Source: Prionace glauca (Eukaryota > Chordata > Chondrichthyes > Carcharhiniformes > Carcharhinidae). From it: DNA of 64,000 nt. The stretch is taken from assembly GCA_037974335.1 (NCBI GenBank), contig CM075760.1, positions 18,149,460 through 18,213,459 on the forward strand, given 5' to 3'. The translations under genes were made by a program, and so were the position numbers. The notes beneath the pieces were generated by a model. The model saw only the letters and a list, made by a program, of their open reading frames with translations, was not told the DNA's origin and ran no database searches. Below, piece after piece: positions 1 to 10,341 of this stretch. The stretch's first letter is position 1. Each line of letters starts with the position of its first letter.

Positions 1-55
1 CTTGGCACGAGGAGGCTGCAGTGCTAACCACTGTGCTAATGCGCTGCCACTCCGG
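1..55 (-). repeat. tRNA-derived SINE head, cut by window edge
   Basis: Read on the minus strand, the segment gives the head of the tRNA-derived SINE that recurs through the window (GGTGGC-CAGTGGTTAGCACTGC type). Only the promoter-proximal part is here; the rest lies beyond base 1. Compare the full-length copies at 5234-5526 and 28473-28763. Confidence 0.6.
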
Positions 56-289
56 CAAATGTATTTGGAGGGAGCACAGGACAGGTGGGGATGGGGGGTG
101 GGGTGGTGGGATGAATTCTGACTCACTTTGATGAGGGGAAGGGTGGAAATCAGAAAAGAAAATCAGCTTTGCCTCACCATCTTCCCTCATTCCTGCTCTT
201 GTTACTAATTAAAAACCTGCTCACTCCTCCATTCTGCCCATCAATAGGGCAAACAGAAAGCAGGGGAAAGGTTGTGGCACAGAAAGAGG

Positions 290-792
290 CCATTCAGCCA
301 TTCACATCTTCACCAGCTTGGAAAATAAAGACTAGCCCTTCATTCTAGCCCACTTTCCAGCGATCCAGCCCCGAGCCCCGCTTTCTACAGGTTCCGGCAT
401 TTCAGCTATAGATCTGTGTGTGAGGCGAGTGAGCCAAGAGATTTCTATCTGAACCATCACTTTAGGCAGCAAATTCCAGACACCCACCATCCCTTGAATG
501 AGAACCTTCTTCCCAATGCCCCTTCTAATCCTTCCACCAATCACTTTATATCTGTGCAGGCCCCACTAACCCCCTCCCAACCATTACCACGCATCACCCC
601 ATGCCCCCCCCCCACCCCGATCCCCACCCACCCACAATAAATGATCTCTCTGTGCTCAGGGGAAACAAGCCTTTTCTATCCACCCTGTCATGGCTTCCAC
701 ATAATTTTGGACACCTCAGTTCGGTCCCCCTCAGCCTCCTCTGCTCTGGGGAAACAAACCTTGCCATTCCAATCTTTCCTCATCACCACAAT
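290..792 (-). repeat. CR1-like LINE 3' end
   Basis: The minus strand reads as the typical 3' terminus of a CR1-like LINE: a coding tail, then a short 3' region. The same piece, also reversed and with the same upstream sequence, recurs at 22990-23430, so bases ~20-790 and ~22760-23430 are direct copies of one another. The open frames over it are short and broken, so it is an old fragment. Confidence 0.6.
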
Positions 793-794
793 CT

Positions 795-1112
795 GGGCCT
801 TGTATCAGTAATCTCTGCCCTAAACCTCTCTCAGTTATAACAATCTGGACCTTGTATCAGTAATGTCTGCCCTAAACCTCTCTCAGTTATTACAATCTGG
901 ACCTTGTTTTAGTAAACTCTGCCCTGAACCTCTCTCAGTTATTAAAATGTGGGCCTTGCATCAGAAAACTCTGCCCTGAACCTCTCTCAGTTATTTTAGT
1001 CTGAGCCTAGTATCAGTATTCTTTGTTGTAAACCTCTCTGAGTTATTACAATCCGGGTCCTGTACCAGTAAATTCTGCCCGAAACCTCTCTCAGTTATTA
1101 CAATTTAGACCT
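795..1112 (+). repeat. 52-bp satellite array A (about 6 copies)
   Basis: Diverged tandem copies of a ~52-bp unit containing TTATTACAATCTGGGCC and CTCTGCCCTAAACCTCTCTC. The same unit forms the large arrays between 35.7 and 52.1 kb. The array begins at the end of a LINE 3' fragment, as it does in the later arrays. Confidence 0.85.
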
Positions 1113-1300
1113 TAAGCAGAGGACACAAAGATTTAATATAATTGACAACAGATTTGAAGGGGGTGATAAGGACATGTTTTTACACAATCATATGATCTGG
1201 AATGCACAAACTGACAGGTGCTCGAAGCAGGTTTAATAGTAAGTTTAAAAGGAAATTGGATAAATATTGACGGAGTTATGGTGAATGGGATTAATTCGAT
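1113..1300 (+). repeat. CR1-like LINE 3' fragment
   Basis: Plus-strand sequence resembling the decayed C-terminal and 3' part of CR1-type LINEs (a 'TCTGGAATGCAC' block followed by a 'GGAAATTGGATAAATA' block). No open frame remains. Confidence 0.5.
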
Positions 1301-1843
1301 AGTTCACTCATCTTTTTGTCATTTTGAATGTTTCTCCCTTAAGTTTTAATATTTGATCTTTTCAGTCACAATGTGTCTGAAACAAAAGATTAAACCATTG
1401 GGTTTGATGAGCTGTCAGTTCGGTTTCCTATGTGTCTGTGTAAATTGAGAACTGCAGATAACCATGAGAAGGAACTGATCATTTTCAGTTCCTCTAACAG
1501 ATATACCTCAGATATCAGAAATCTCAGGAGATTCTCATGCCCTCATTATTCTCGCCACAAATATAACAGCTCTCAGTCAGGCTGAGTCAGTCACATGTGT
1601 CTCTGTTATAATGTTTCCACTTCTATTTTATCACTCACTTCCCAGTGACACTCACCATAAGACAGACAGTTTAAAATATCATTGCTCCCTTACATCTTCT
1701 CCTCCTATTGTAATCGGATGTTTGTTGGGCCTCTTGTCTCCTTTAAGGTCAGATTACCTGCAGTTCAAATGACCTCAGAGACACTGAAACCAACCTTTGT
1801 GATTAATATTATACCAGACTCCAGTCAGCCCCAGGAGCTGCAG
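1301..1843. other. Intergenic, nothing recognised
   Basis: AT-rich single-copy-looking sequence. I see no coding frame, promoter pattern or repeat that I recognise on either strand. Confidence 0.5.
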
Positions 1844-1856
1844 TTGTAAAATACAG

Positions 1857-2025
1857 TAAGAAGTCTCACCACACCAGGTTTAAGTTCAACCAGCTTATTT
1901 GATAGTAAAGCTTGTGGGATTACTATCAAATAAATTGGTTGAACTTCAACCTGGTGTTGTGAGACTTCTTACTGTATTTACCCCAGTCCAACGCCGGCAT
2001 CTCTACGTCATGACTACCATCGACA
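1857..2025 (+). mobile_element. Fold-back retroposon copy with 13-bp target duplication
   Basis: Two arms in inverted orientation (about 1857-1910 and 1920-1978) could pair almost completely. They are followed by the single-copy tail CCCCAGTCCAACGCCGGCAT. The copy is flanked by the direct repeat TTGTAAAATACAG at 1844-1856 and 2026-2038. The canonical, non-inverted form of the family is at 3055-3306; other fold-back copies are at 17771-17965 and 27126-27380. The target duplication and tail indicate insertion by retroposition. Confidence 0.75.
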
Positions 2026-2038
2026 TTGTAAAATACAG

Positions 2039-2469
2039 CAGAATTGGAATAACTGACAGGTTATTGTTTTTATACTGACAGTGGCAGTATAAAAACACTG
2101 GAATTTAAATACATTATACATTATACACACACTGGAATTTAAATACATTATATCAATAGACCATGACTCAGTCACACTATCAAATGAAATCTAAATTTTG
2201 GTTATGGTGCACTGAATACTGACTGTATTATCAATACATTGGATCTAATGCTGTGTTCACTAACATACTGCAATGTGATTCTTATTATGTGAACAAACAC
2301 TGTTTATGTTACACTCAGAGTCAGTCAGTGTTTTGCTGTGTTTTCTCTGTGCTTCATCTCCACTCTGATTGGACTGGAGCCTGTGTGTGGGTCATTGTTA
2401 CACTGAGACTCTGTTATTATTGGACAAGCAGCAAGTCATCGTCACAATACTGGTCTGATTGACAGCGGC
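2039..2469. other. Intergenic, short tandem duplication
   Basis: Mostly unremarkable AT-rich DNA. The block ACACTGGAATTTAAATACAT occurs twice, near 2095 and 2130, as a small tandem duplication. No gene is visible. Confidence 0.5.
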
Positions 2470-2850
2470 TTGGACCATTGGGAACAGGGGGCGGTGCTGG
2501 AGGACTGATCTGGAGCGCTCGGTCCTCCAACCAATCGGAACGAAAGAGGGGCGGGCCCAGCTTTGACTGGAGCATGCGCAGTGTGAGTAATGGCGATGGA
2601 AAACGGTTTTTGTTTTGGGCTCGGAAATCTGTTCGAGGTGATTGGCGGTACGGAGAGAGCAATGGATCGCCCAGACGGGTGAAAACGCTGCGTAAGCATG
2701 TGGTGTAAGTAGCAAACCGCGGAAGAGAGCTTCCCGGACTTCGAGCAGGGCCGCAGCTCCTCAGGTTCGCTCCGAGTTACCGTTCGCCATCTTTATTAGG
2801 GGCAACATGCAGCGGTGCGCACGCGAGGCCGCCATGTTTGTGTAGGGCAA
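2470..2850. promoter_or_regulatory. CpG-rich promoter-like block
   Basis: A GC- and CpG-rich island in an AT-rich setting. Visible elements: CCAATCGG near 2530 (NF-Y type), GGGGCGGGCC (Sp1 type), GCATGCGCA near 2573 and GTGCGCACGCG near 2815 (NRF1 type), and GCCATCTT and GCCGCCATG near 2789 and 2829 (YY1 type on the complementary strand). The pair GGAGGACT / GGTCCTCC near 2500-2528 also occurs in the block at 6240-6480. This is how TATA-less vertebrate promoters look. No downstream exon could be recognised, so gene and direction are open. Confidence 0.55.
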
Positions 2851-2984
2851 TGATGTCATTAAGTGGGAGGAGCTTGTTCCCCATTGTTCAGAATGGAGAC
2901 AACTTGTCCATCAAACTGCATCAACCCTCTGAGTCCCAATGTCTCATTGATGAGGCAGAGCGGTGACAGAGAAGGAAAAATAAA

Positions 2985-3350
2985 GGGAAATAAAAGCAGA
3001 AAATGCTGGAAAATCTCAGCAAATCTGACAGCATCTGTCGAGAGAGAATAGAACGCTCTCCCCACTCACATTGTCTGTACCTTTAAGACTTAATTACCTG
3101 TAAAAAATTGCATTCCAACCATTATTTTGTGAATTGAGGTTCTGTCTTTCTATGCCTTGTTTGTGGACAGAACTCCCACTCACCTGACGAACGAGCAACA
3201 CACAGAAAGCTCGTGGATTTTGCTACCAAGTAAACCCATTGGACTTCAATCTGGTGCAGTGAGACTTCTCACTGTGTTTACCCCGGTCCAACACGATCTC
3301 CACTTCAGAGAAAATAGAACCAACATTTCGAGACTGGATGACCCATAAAG
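2985..3350 (+). repeat. Interspersed repeat split by a retroposon
   Basis: The blocks AAAATGCTGGAAAATCTCAG (about 2999) and CATTTCGAGACTGGATGACC (about 3325) belong to one interspersed repeat, split by the insertion at 3055-3306. The duplicated target AGAGAGAATAGAAC (3041-3054) / AGAGAAAATAGAAC (3307-3320) shows that the host repeat was there first. Confidence 0.6.
3055..3306 (+). mobile_element. Canonical (non-inverted) retroposon, ~252 bp
   Basis: Full-length-looking copy of the SINE-like family. It has a head with TGTACCTTTAAGACTTAATT, a middle AACTCCCACTCACCTGACGA, and the tail found in the fold-back copies (GAGACTTCT then TTTACCCCGGTCCAAC). It is flanked by a 14-bp target duplication with one mismatch. 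It serves as reference for the rearranged copies at 1857, 17771 and 27126. I do not recall a published family name with certainty. Confidence 0.7.
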
Positions 3351-3499
3351 CTTGTACATGTGTAAACAGAGCATGTAAACTCTGACACCTCCATGCACCT
3401 TTGTACACCTCTATCAATCTACTTTGCTCCAAGGAGAACAACCGCAATTTATAAAAAAAAAGACAATGTGAGAAGATAAAAGTGAAGGTAAGAGTTTTA

Positions 3500-4215
3500 T
3501 AAATTTTCTTAAATAATTTAATTGGTGCTCAAAATGTCAGTCAGTGGGGTTAAGTGCTGCACTTGTGAGATGTGGGAGATCTGTGCTGCTTCCAGTGTCT
3601 CGGATGACTATGTCTACAGGAAGTGTACCCCACTGCAGCTCCTTACGGCCAGCATGGATAGGTTGGAGCAGCAGTTGGATGCACTTAGCAGCGTGAAGAT
3701 GGCAGAAAGTGTCATAGATAGGAGGTTTAGAAACTTGGCCACACCCAAGGCAGGCAGATAGATTGGGGACTGCTAGAAGGGGCAGGCAGTCAGTACAGGA
3801 ATCCCCTGTGGTCATCTCCTTCTCTAACAAGTACACCATTTTGGATACTGTTGGGGAGTTATAGCCTATCAGGGGATAAATACAGCAGCCAGAGCACTGG
3901 CACCACGGCTGGCTTTGTTATTTAGCAGGGAGGTACAAAGTGCACTAGAGCAATAGTTATAAGGAGCTCTATAGTTAGGGATGCAGATAGGTGCTGTTGT
4001 GGACATGAAAGAGACTTCAGGATGTTATGTTGCCTCCCTGGTGTCCGGGTTCAGGAAGGGCAGAAAGCATTCTGAAGCGAGAGGGTGAACCACCAGTGGC
4101 CATGGTACATATTGGTATAGAGATAAGAAGAGTGACAATGTCCTGCAACAGCAGTTAAGGGAGTTAGGGAGAAAGTTAAAAAGCAGGATCTCTTGGGTTG
4201 TAATCACAGGATTGC
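3500..4215 (+). repeat. LINE ORF1-like fragment (CR1-type), degraded
   Basis: The stretch 3531-3760 encodes a Cys-rich knuckle (CCTCEMW then YRKC) followed by a coiled-coil-like segment (MDRLEQQLDAL). This matches the layout of ORF1 in CR1-type LINEs. The remaining sequence to ~4215 continues as the decayed rest of that region, with no long open frame. An isolated host gene is unlikely because the frame ends after 79 codons and the sequence style is that of shark LINE 5' halves. Confidence 0.5.
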
Positions 4216-4765
4216 TCCCTGTACCACCTATCCACTGTCATCTCTTAAAGTAACTCTCCCCAATCTATCAAGGCCAAGTCACGTCTCATATCCTCATACG
4301 TTTCTTAAGATATAGCACTTTGGCTCCGAATCAACTACTTCATTCTCCAGTTTTATTTAAAAAAAATCTTATCATGTTACGGCCACTCATCCTGAACGGG
4401 TCTGGTATAATTGGATTGGCAATGATTCACTTCTCAGTAAACAGTACCCAGTCTGGCCTGCTATCCAGTTGGTTCCTCCAGATATTGGTCAATTAAACCA
4501 TCCTGTATACATTCCAGGAAGTCCTCTTTTGCGGCATTGTGGCTAATTTGATTTGCTCAATCTATGTGCAAATTAAAATCATCCATGATCACCAATACTC
4601 CCTTATCACATGCATCTCTAATTTTGTGTTTAATGCCATTCCCAACATCACCACTGCAGTTTGGAGGTCCGTATCTGACATCCACTAATGTTTTTTGCCC
4701 CTTGGCGATGGGGGGGCAGTGTAGAATTCTTCGTATGAGCCCCTTGATTTTAGTTTACTACAATG
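4216..4765 (-). repeat. Interspersed LINE-derived fragment (reverse)
   Basis: Reversed sequence with blocks such as GATATTGGTCAATTAAACCA and CCATGATCACCAATACTCCC that I recognise as a common elasmobranch interspersed repeat, probably the internal part of a LINE. It is much decayed. Bases 4766-4984 downstream look like unique intergenic DNA. Confidence 0.4.
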
Positions 4766-4984
4766 TGTAGACTAGATTGAGATGCCTTCTATATAGTGAG
4801 AATTCACAATGTACCAGTCTCACAACTTTGCTCCAAGTGGGCTGATACTCTTTGAGCCTGGGAGAGCACATTTCCACTGAAATGATCCACAAAAGCTGAT
4901 GAAGGACATTTATTTAATCCTGGACAGTAAATAGTGTTTTTTCTACCACTACAGATAGGTATAAAATAAATACATTTTCCCTGT

Positions 4985-5225
4985 TCCATTGAGTCTACAG
5001 CACAGGGCCAGGCCAGTCGGCTCAGTCAGTCTGTGTCAGTGTTTATGTTCCACATGACCCTCCACCCACCCCTCTCCATCTCCTCCCATCAGCTTATCCT
5101 TCTATTCCTTCCTCCCTCATGTATGTATCCGGCTTCCCCTTCAGTGTATTCATGCTGTTCACCTCAGTCACTCGCTGTGGTGATGAGTCTGTCATTCTCA
5201 CCACTCGCTGGATAAAGAACTTTTC
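4985..5225 (-). repeat. CR1-like LINE 3' fragment
   Basis: Reverse-strand CR1-type 3' remnant: 'CATTGAGTCTACAGCACAGG' at its 3' boundary, and a block near 5160-5215 matching the 'trouble region' coding tail of other copies. No intact frame. Confidence 0.4.
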
Positions 5226-5233
5226 CTGTTAGA

Positions 5234-5526
5234 GCTTATTTATTAGTCACAAGTAGGCTTACGTTAACACTGCAGTGAAGTTGTTATGTAAACCCCCTTG
5301 TCCTCCCACTCTGGCTGCTGGTCGGGTACACTGAGGGAGAAATTAGCATGGCTAATGCACCTAACCAGCACATCTTTTTGGACTGTGGGAGGAAACTGGA
5401 GCACCTGGGGGAAACCCACGCAGACATGGGAAGAACATGCAAACTCCACACAACAGAGACGCAAGCCAGGAATCGAACCCGGGTCCCTGTGCTATGAGGC
5501 AGCAGTGCTAACCCACTGGGCTGCCC
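5234..5526 (-). mobile_element. Full-length tRNA-derived SINE
   Basis: In reverse orientation the head (CAGTGGGTTAGCACTGCTGC), an internal GGGTTCGATTCC box (tRNA B-box type), the body with GTGGGAGGAAACTGGAGC, and the tail ending in ACTAATAAATAAGC are all present over ~293 bp. It is the same family as 28473-28763. The B-box explains tRNA-like signals in the window. Confidence 0.85.
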
Positions 5527-5599
5527 TAGAAATCACTACTGGATTATTGAACCCCTTCGTAATTGTAAGGTCAGGGGGGTGGGAACTCCAGCACGCGGA

Positions 5600-5955
5600 C
5601 AAAAAACATAGAACTTATAGCGCAGTACAGGCACTTCGGCCCTCAATGGTTCCACTGGTTGGCGCAACAATCTAATGATCCTCTAACCTAAACTATTCCA
5701 ATGTTATCCATATGCCTATCCACTAACCATTTGAACACCCTTAAAGTTGGCGAGTCCACAACTGCTGCAGGCAGGGCATTCCATGACCTTACTACCCTCT
5801 GAGTAAAGAACCTACCTCTGATATCCGTCCTATAGTTACCAGCCATTTATTTAAAGCTATGACCCCTTGTGTTAGCCATCACCATCCGAGGTAAAAGGCT
5901 CTCACTATCCATCCTATCCAATCCATTGATCATCTTGTATGCCTCATGGGACATG
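5600..5955 (-). repeat. CR1 LINE 3' end
   Basis: On the minus strand a coding tail (YKMINGLDRMDSESLLPRM) is followed by the '...VWNALPAA...' type block and a 3' end with GGCCGAAGTGCCTGT and a TTCTATGT tail. The element is 5'-truncated. The closely related 3' end at 29897-30112 is in the other orientation. Confidence 0.75.
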
Positions 5956-6235
5956 GGAGCCCCGCCCCCAGCCATTGCCCCCCTGCCAGGAGCCCCACCC
6001 CCACCCATTGCCCCCTCCTCTTCTGGGAGCCCCACCCCCACCCATAGTTCCCCTCGCCTCCCAGAAGCCCTGCCCCCACCCACTGTTCCCCTTCCCCTCC
6101 CCCTCTTGGGCCCTTCCCCCACTCATTGTTCCCCTCCCATTCTGAGAGACCCGCCCCCACCCATTGTTCCCCTCCACCTCTCCCTCCCGAGACCCCCTCC
6201 CCCACTCATTGTTCCCCTTCCCCTCCTCGAGCCAA
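5956..6235. repeat. C-rich minisatellite, ~35-40-bp unit
   Basis: About seven imperfect units, each built of CCCACCCCCACCCATTG, CCCC(T) and a short TCTGGGAGC block. The G-rich complementary strand has repeated G-runs and could form quadruplexes. Pro- or Gly-rich open frames over it are by-products of the composition. Confidence 0.75.
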
Positions 6236-6239
6236 GGTT

Positions 6240-6480
6240 TCTGCTCATGCGGCTGGTGGCTCCGCCCAGAGTGAGAAGCCGCTCGGTGATCTCCCCCCTC
6301 CCCCCCCAGCCCAGGACTGCGCATGTCCAAAGGAAGAAGGGAATCTGCACATGTGCGGGGCTGTGCCCAACCTCTGTGACCGGCAAGCTTAGATGTGGAC
6401 CAATAGGAGAGTTGGAGGACTGGAAAATCTCTGGTCCTCCAGCGAATCGAATGCAGGCTTTGGGTGAACGAAGATTGATC
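6240..6480. promoter_or_regulatory. GC-rich promoter-like block, relative of 2470-2850
   Basis: It contains GGAGGACT...GGTCCTCCAGC near 6410-6440, CCAATAGG near 6398 and CTGCGCATGT near 6317 (NRF1-like), in the same relative arrangement as the GGAGGACT/GGTCCTCC/CCAATCGG group at 2500-2535. This suggests a duplicated promoter or first-exon region of one gene family. No splice-linked coding exon could be recognised. Confidence 0.4.
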
Positions 6481-6640
6481 CTCAGAAAACCTAGAACTTC
6501 CTCATCTCTCTCACATCTCTGAGTAAAGCACTCCCCCATTTCCATTTCTTATTAATTTCTAGCTCTGTAATATATTACTGCAGCTACATTATATATTTCC
6601 AGTCATAAACTCATTGAAGCACAGAAGAAGCTAATTGGGT

Positions 6641-7845
6641 AACCTTGAGGTGAGTCTGATGGGGGACACTGAGACTGTGGGACTGACAGTGAGCACCATG
6701 AGGTGAGTCTGATGGGGGACACTGAGACTGTGGGACTGACAGTGAGCACCTTGAGGAGAGTGTGAGAGGGGGACACTGGGACAGGAAAACAGCACCTTGT
6801 GAGAGGGGGTCACTGGGACACCGAGAGAGGCAAGTAACGCCTTGAGGAGAGTGTGAGAGGGGCGATCACTGGGACACCAGGGCAGAGAGTCTGCACCTTG
6901 AGGAGATTATGAGGGGAGGGCACTAGGATACGATGACAGACAGTCAGCTCCTTGAGGAGAGTGTTCGAAAGGCTTACTGTGACACCAGGGCAGAGAGTTA
7001 GTACCTTGAGGAAAGTGTGAGAGGGGGACACTGAGACAGACAGACCACCCCCCCCCCGAAGCGTGTGGGGGTCACTGTGACAGTGGCATAGACAGTCAGC
7101 ACCTTGAGGAAAGTGTGGGAGGTGTAAACTGGGGCAGACAGTCAGCACCTTGAGCAGAGTGGGAGAAGGGACACTGGGACCGACACTGAGCACCTGGAGG
7201 AGAGTGTGAGAGGGGGAAACTGGGACAGACGCTCAGCATCTTGAGGAGAGCGTGAGAGGGGGAAACTGGGACACTGGGACAGACGCTCAGCATCTTGAGG
7301 AGAGCGTGAGAGGGGGAAACTGGGACAGACTGTCAGCACCTTCAGGAGAGTGTGAGAGGGGGAAACTGGGACAGACACTCAGCACCTGGAGGAGAGTGTG
7401 AGAGGGGGAAACTGGGACAGATACTCAGCACCTGGAGGAGAGTGTGAGAGGGGGAAACTGAGACACTGGGACAGACTCTCAGCACCTTGAGGAGAGTGTG
7501 AGAGGGGGAAACTGGGACAGACTGTCAGCACCTTGAGGAGAGTGTGAGAGGGGGAAACTGGGACAGATACTCAGCACCTGGAGAAGAGTGTGAGAGGGGG
7601 AAACTGAGACACTGGGACAGACGCTCAGCACCTTGAGGAGAGTGTGAGAGGGGGAAACTGGGACAGACACTCAGCACCTGGAGGAGAGTGTGAGAGGGGG
7701 AAACTGGGACAGATACTCAGCACCTGGAGGAGAGTGTGAGAGGGGGAAACTGGGACACTGGGACAGACACTCAGCACCTGGAGGAGAGTGTGAGAGGGGG
7801 AAACTGGGACAGACTGTCAGCACCTTGAGGAGAGTGTGAGAGGGG
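6641..7845. repeat. 46-bp minisatellite, about 25 copies
   Basis: Tandem copies of a ~46-bp unit containing CAGCACCTTGAGGAGAGTGT and GAGAGGGGGAAACTGGGACA. Some units carry an extra 'GACACTGG' block of ~12 bp. Copies diverge at the left end (6640-7100) and become homogeneous to the right (7200-7840), which suggests recent expansion at the right side. Confidence 0.9.
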
Positions 7846-8014
7846 CACAAAGAGGATTCCAGCCACAGGTGGATTTATGCAGCACTGGAACTGGGACCGT
7901 TTGTTTATGTCCTGCGGTGCTGAGGATTCTCTTCAATATCGACTCAGTTGTCAGGAAACACAACTCTTTCTGCCAGACCATTGGCTGATGGGTAATGTGG
8001 GCACTGTCCTAACG

Positions 8015-8610
8015 CATAAGAACATAAGAAATGGGAGCAGCAGTAGGCCTTCGAGCCTGCCCTGCCATTCGACAAGATCATGGCTGATCTGAAGTTCCAC
8101 TTCCACTTTCCCGCTTTCTCCCCATAACCCTTAATTCCCTTGTCTATCAGAAATCTATCTACCCATGACTTAAATGTATTCAGCGAGGTAGCCTCCACCA
8201 CTTCAATGGGCAGAGAATTCCAGAGATTCACCACCCTTTGAGTGAAGAAGTTCCTCCTCAACTCCGATCTAAACTGTCCTCCCCCCATTATTTTGAGGCT
8301 GTGCCCTCTAGTCCTGCTGTCCTTTCTAAGCGGGAAGAAACTCTCTACCTCTACCCTATCCATCCCCTTCATTATCTTATAAGATCTCCCCTCAGCCTTC
8401 TAAACTCCAATGAGTACAGACACAGTCTATTAAATCTCTCCTCACAGGTTAACCCCCTCATCTCTGGTATCAGCCCAGTGAATCTTCTCTGCACTCCCTC
8501 CAAGGTAAATATATCCTTCCACAAGTACGCCGATCAAAACTGCACACTGTATTCCTGTTGCGGCCTCACCAGTACCCTCTACAGCAACGCATCAAATATT
8601 GCTCAACTTC
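8015..8610 (-). repeat. CR1-type LINE 3' end
   Basis: The minus strand encodes the C-terminal block of a CR1-type ORF2 (FFTQRVVNLWNSLPIEVV near 8170-8240) and ends in CATAAGAACATAAGAAATGG, the repeat-tailed 3' end. It lies in the left duplication arm but not in the right arm, so it inserted after the duplication or was lost from the other arm. Confidence 0.8.
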
Positions 8611-8689
8611 ATGCAATGCACAAATTCCTGACTGATGGAGGGTGGTCTATTTTTAGAATTCAACACCTGCAGAATGCCTGGTGTCAAGA

Positions 8690-8960
8690 AAGAGGTGTGA
8701 AGTTTCTCCACTCTTCTCCTTGTGTTTGATTAACTCATCCTGTGTATGGTCATCCATTTTGAATGAGCATCTACCAATATCAGGAACACAGACCCCATGA
8801 ACGGTCCGGCACTGTCCATGTGCAGTCACGTCTACGGCCAACCCAAGTGTAAAGCATCGTGACTGGTGACTGTTCTGCCCTTGTTGACATTGCCAACACT
8901 GACACACAAGCAAATATCTATATCCATACCTGGCCACCAGACGTGGCAATTTGGAGGATC
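8690..8960 (-). mobile_element. Ty3/Gypsy-like integrase fossil
   Basis: Minus-strand translation in this stretch resembles the zinc-binding and early catalytic region of a Ty3/Gypsy integrase. It is broken in several places, with no long frame, and looks old. Flanking 8610-8690 and 8960-9320 may belong to the same element, but I could not assign them; no terminal repeats were found. Confidence 0.5.
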
Positions 8961-9324
8961 GTCAGTTTGCCACTCCTGGGTGGCCATGGTAAAGTTCGGC
9001 CGGGTTGGGATGGTGTCTCAGGATGACACTCTTGAACCCCATAGGAGTATGCCATCTTCCACAGTCAGCTGTTCTCTGCCACTCCAATATGGGTGCAATT
9101 CTGCTGTAACAGCCTTTTGGTTACCCCCATCAGCTCTTACTTCTCTTCAGTTTATTCAGGACTGGGTAAGTTTGCCTCCACAGCCAAATATTATTGGCTG
9201 CCGCTGGGAGAATTTTGAAAAAGTTCATGATTACTGTCTCTTCCATTGGGGATGCGACCAGTTATCTGTTAATTGTAACCAGCTCAAGGTATCTGCCTTC
9301 GCGACTCGGCCTCCTAGTCACCCG

Positions 9325-9600
9325 TGTTCAGAGGACAATTAAGTGTCAACCACATTGTTGCGGCCCTGGAGTCACGGTTAGGCCTGACCACGTAAGGACA
9401 ACAGATTTCCTTTCCTGGGACATTGGTGAACCAGTTAGGGCTTTCCGACAATCAACAATGTTTTTATGGTCACCAGCGGATTCTAAACTCCAGACCTATT
9501 TATTCAAATTCCACCATCTGCTGTGACGAGATTGGAATCCGGGTGCCCAATACATTAGCTGAGTTTCTGTATTAATAGTCGAGTGATAAAACCACCTGTC
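9325..9600 (-). repeat. SINE, second family (tRNA-headed, long body)
   Basis: Reversed copy of the family best seen at 24880-25220: GGAGTCACGGTTAGGCCTGA, CAGATTTCCTTTCCTGGGAC, then ACATTAGCTGAGTTTCTG near the head. The same copy is present in the right duplication arm (17590-17768), so it predates the duplication. Confidence 0.65.
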
Positions 9601-9764
9601 CACATCCTGAGTGTACACATCCTGAATTCTGCTAACCAAGACACTCCATATTATATAAGTCTGCAGAGCTCCTGGAGTGGACAGCATTAACTGCCTCAAT
9701 CAGGGAGCTCATATTCCAATAATTCCACTTGATGGTTATCTGTAAAGTCTTTAAATATGTCTCT

Positions 9765-10200
9765 CTGCCACTTTCTGCCACTCTCTCTCTCTCTCTTGCT
9801 CTCTCGCTCTCTCACACTCACTCTGTCTTTTGCTCTTGTTGTTTCCATTTTACTCATTCAGTCTCACTCTTTCCCATTCACTCCCGCTCTCTGTCTCTAT
9901 ATCTGTTTCTCTCTGTTTCTGGTTATTTCCCTTTGCCTCACTTTTTGTCTCCCATTTTCCCTTCCTTTCCCTCTTTTATTTCCAGCTCCAGTTTGCCTTC
10001 TTCTGTCTCCCTTTCTCCTTCCCTGTATATCACCTTCGCCATTTTCTCCACTCTCTATCCCTGTCTCTCTCGCTCTGTGAGAGTCTCTCTGTCTCTGTTC
10101 TTTCTCTCTCTCTGTCCGTTTCTTTCTCTGTACCTGTTAGAAACTCTTTCAAACTCTGTTGTTCTCCATGTTTTTGTGTTTTTCCCTCTCTAAGCCAATG
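9765..10200. repeat. CT-rich low-complexity tract
   Basis: Pyrimidine-rich sequence just beyond the 3' end of the minus-strand receptor exon. Its counterpart in the other arm is the purine-rich tract 16680-17420. Ser/Leu-rich open frames over it are compositional. Confidence 0.75.
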
Positions 10201-10341
10201 TCTCACTATCACTCTCACTGTTGCTAACACTGCCCCCTCTGTCTCTACCTGTAACTGTTTCTGCTTTGTGATGGTGTTTTGTTGTTTACAACATGAATGC
10301 CCAAAAGAAAGAGTCAAGGGACTTATGGTTGCAGTTTCCTG

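Noticed and set aside
5869-6522. 217-codon Pro-rich plus-strand frame
   Set aside because: It spans a LINE end, a C-rich minisatellite and a promoter-like block; the Pro content comes from the C runs.
9000-9342. 158- and 110-codon plus-strand frames
   Set aside because: They lie opposite fossil Ty3-like and SINE sequence and show no domain of their own.
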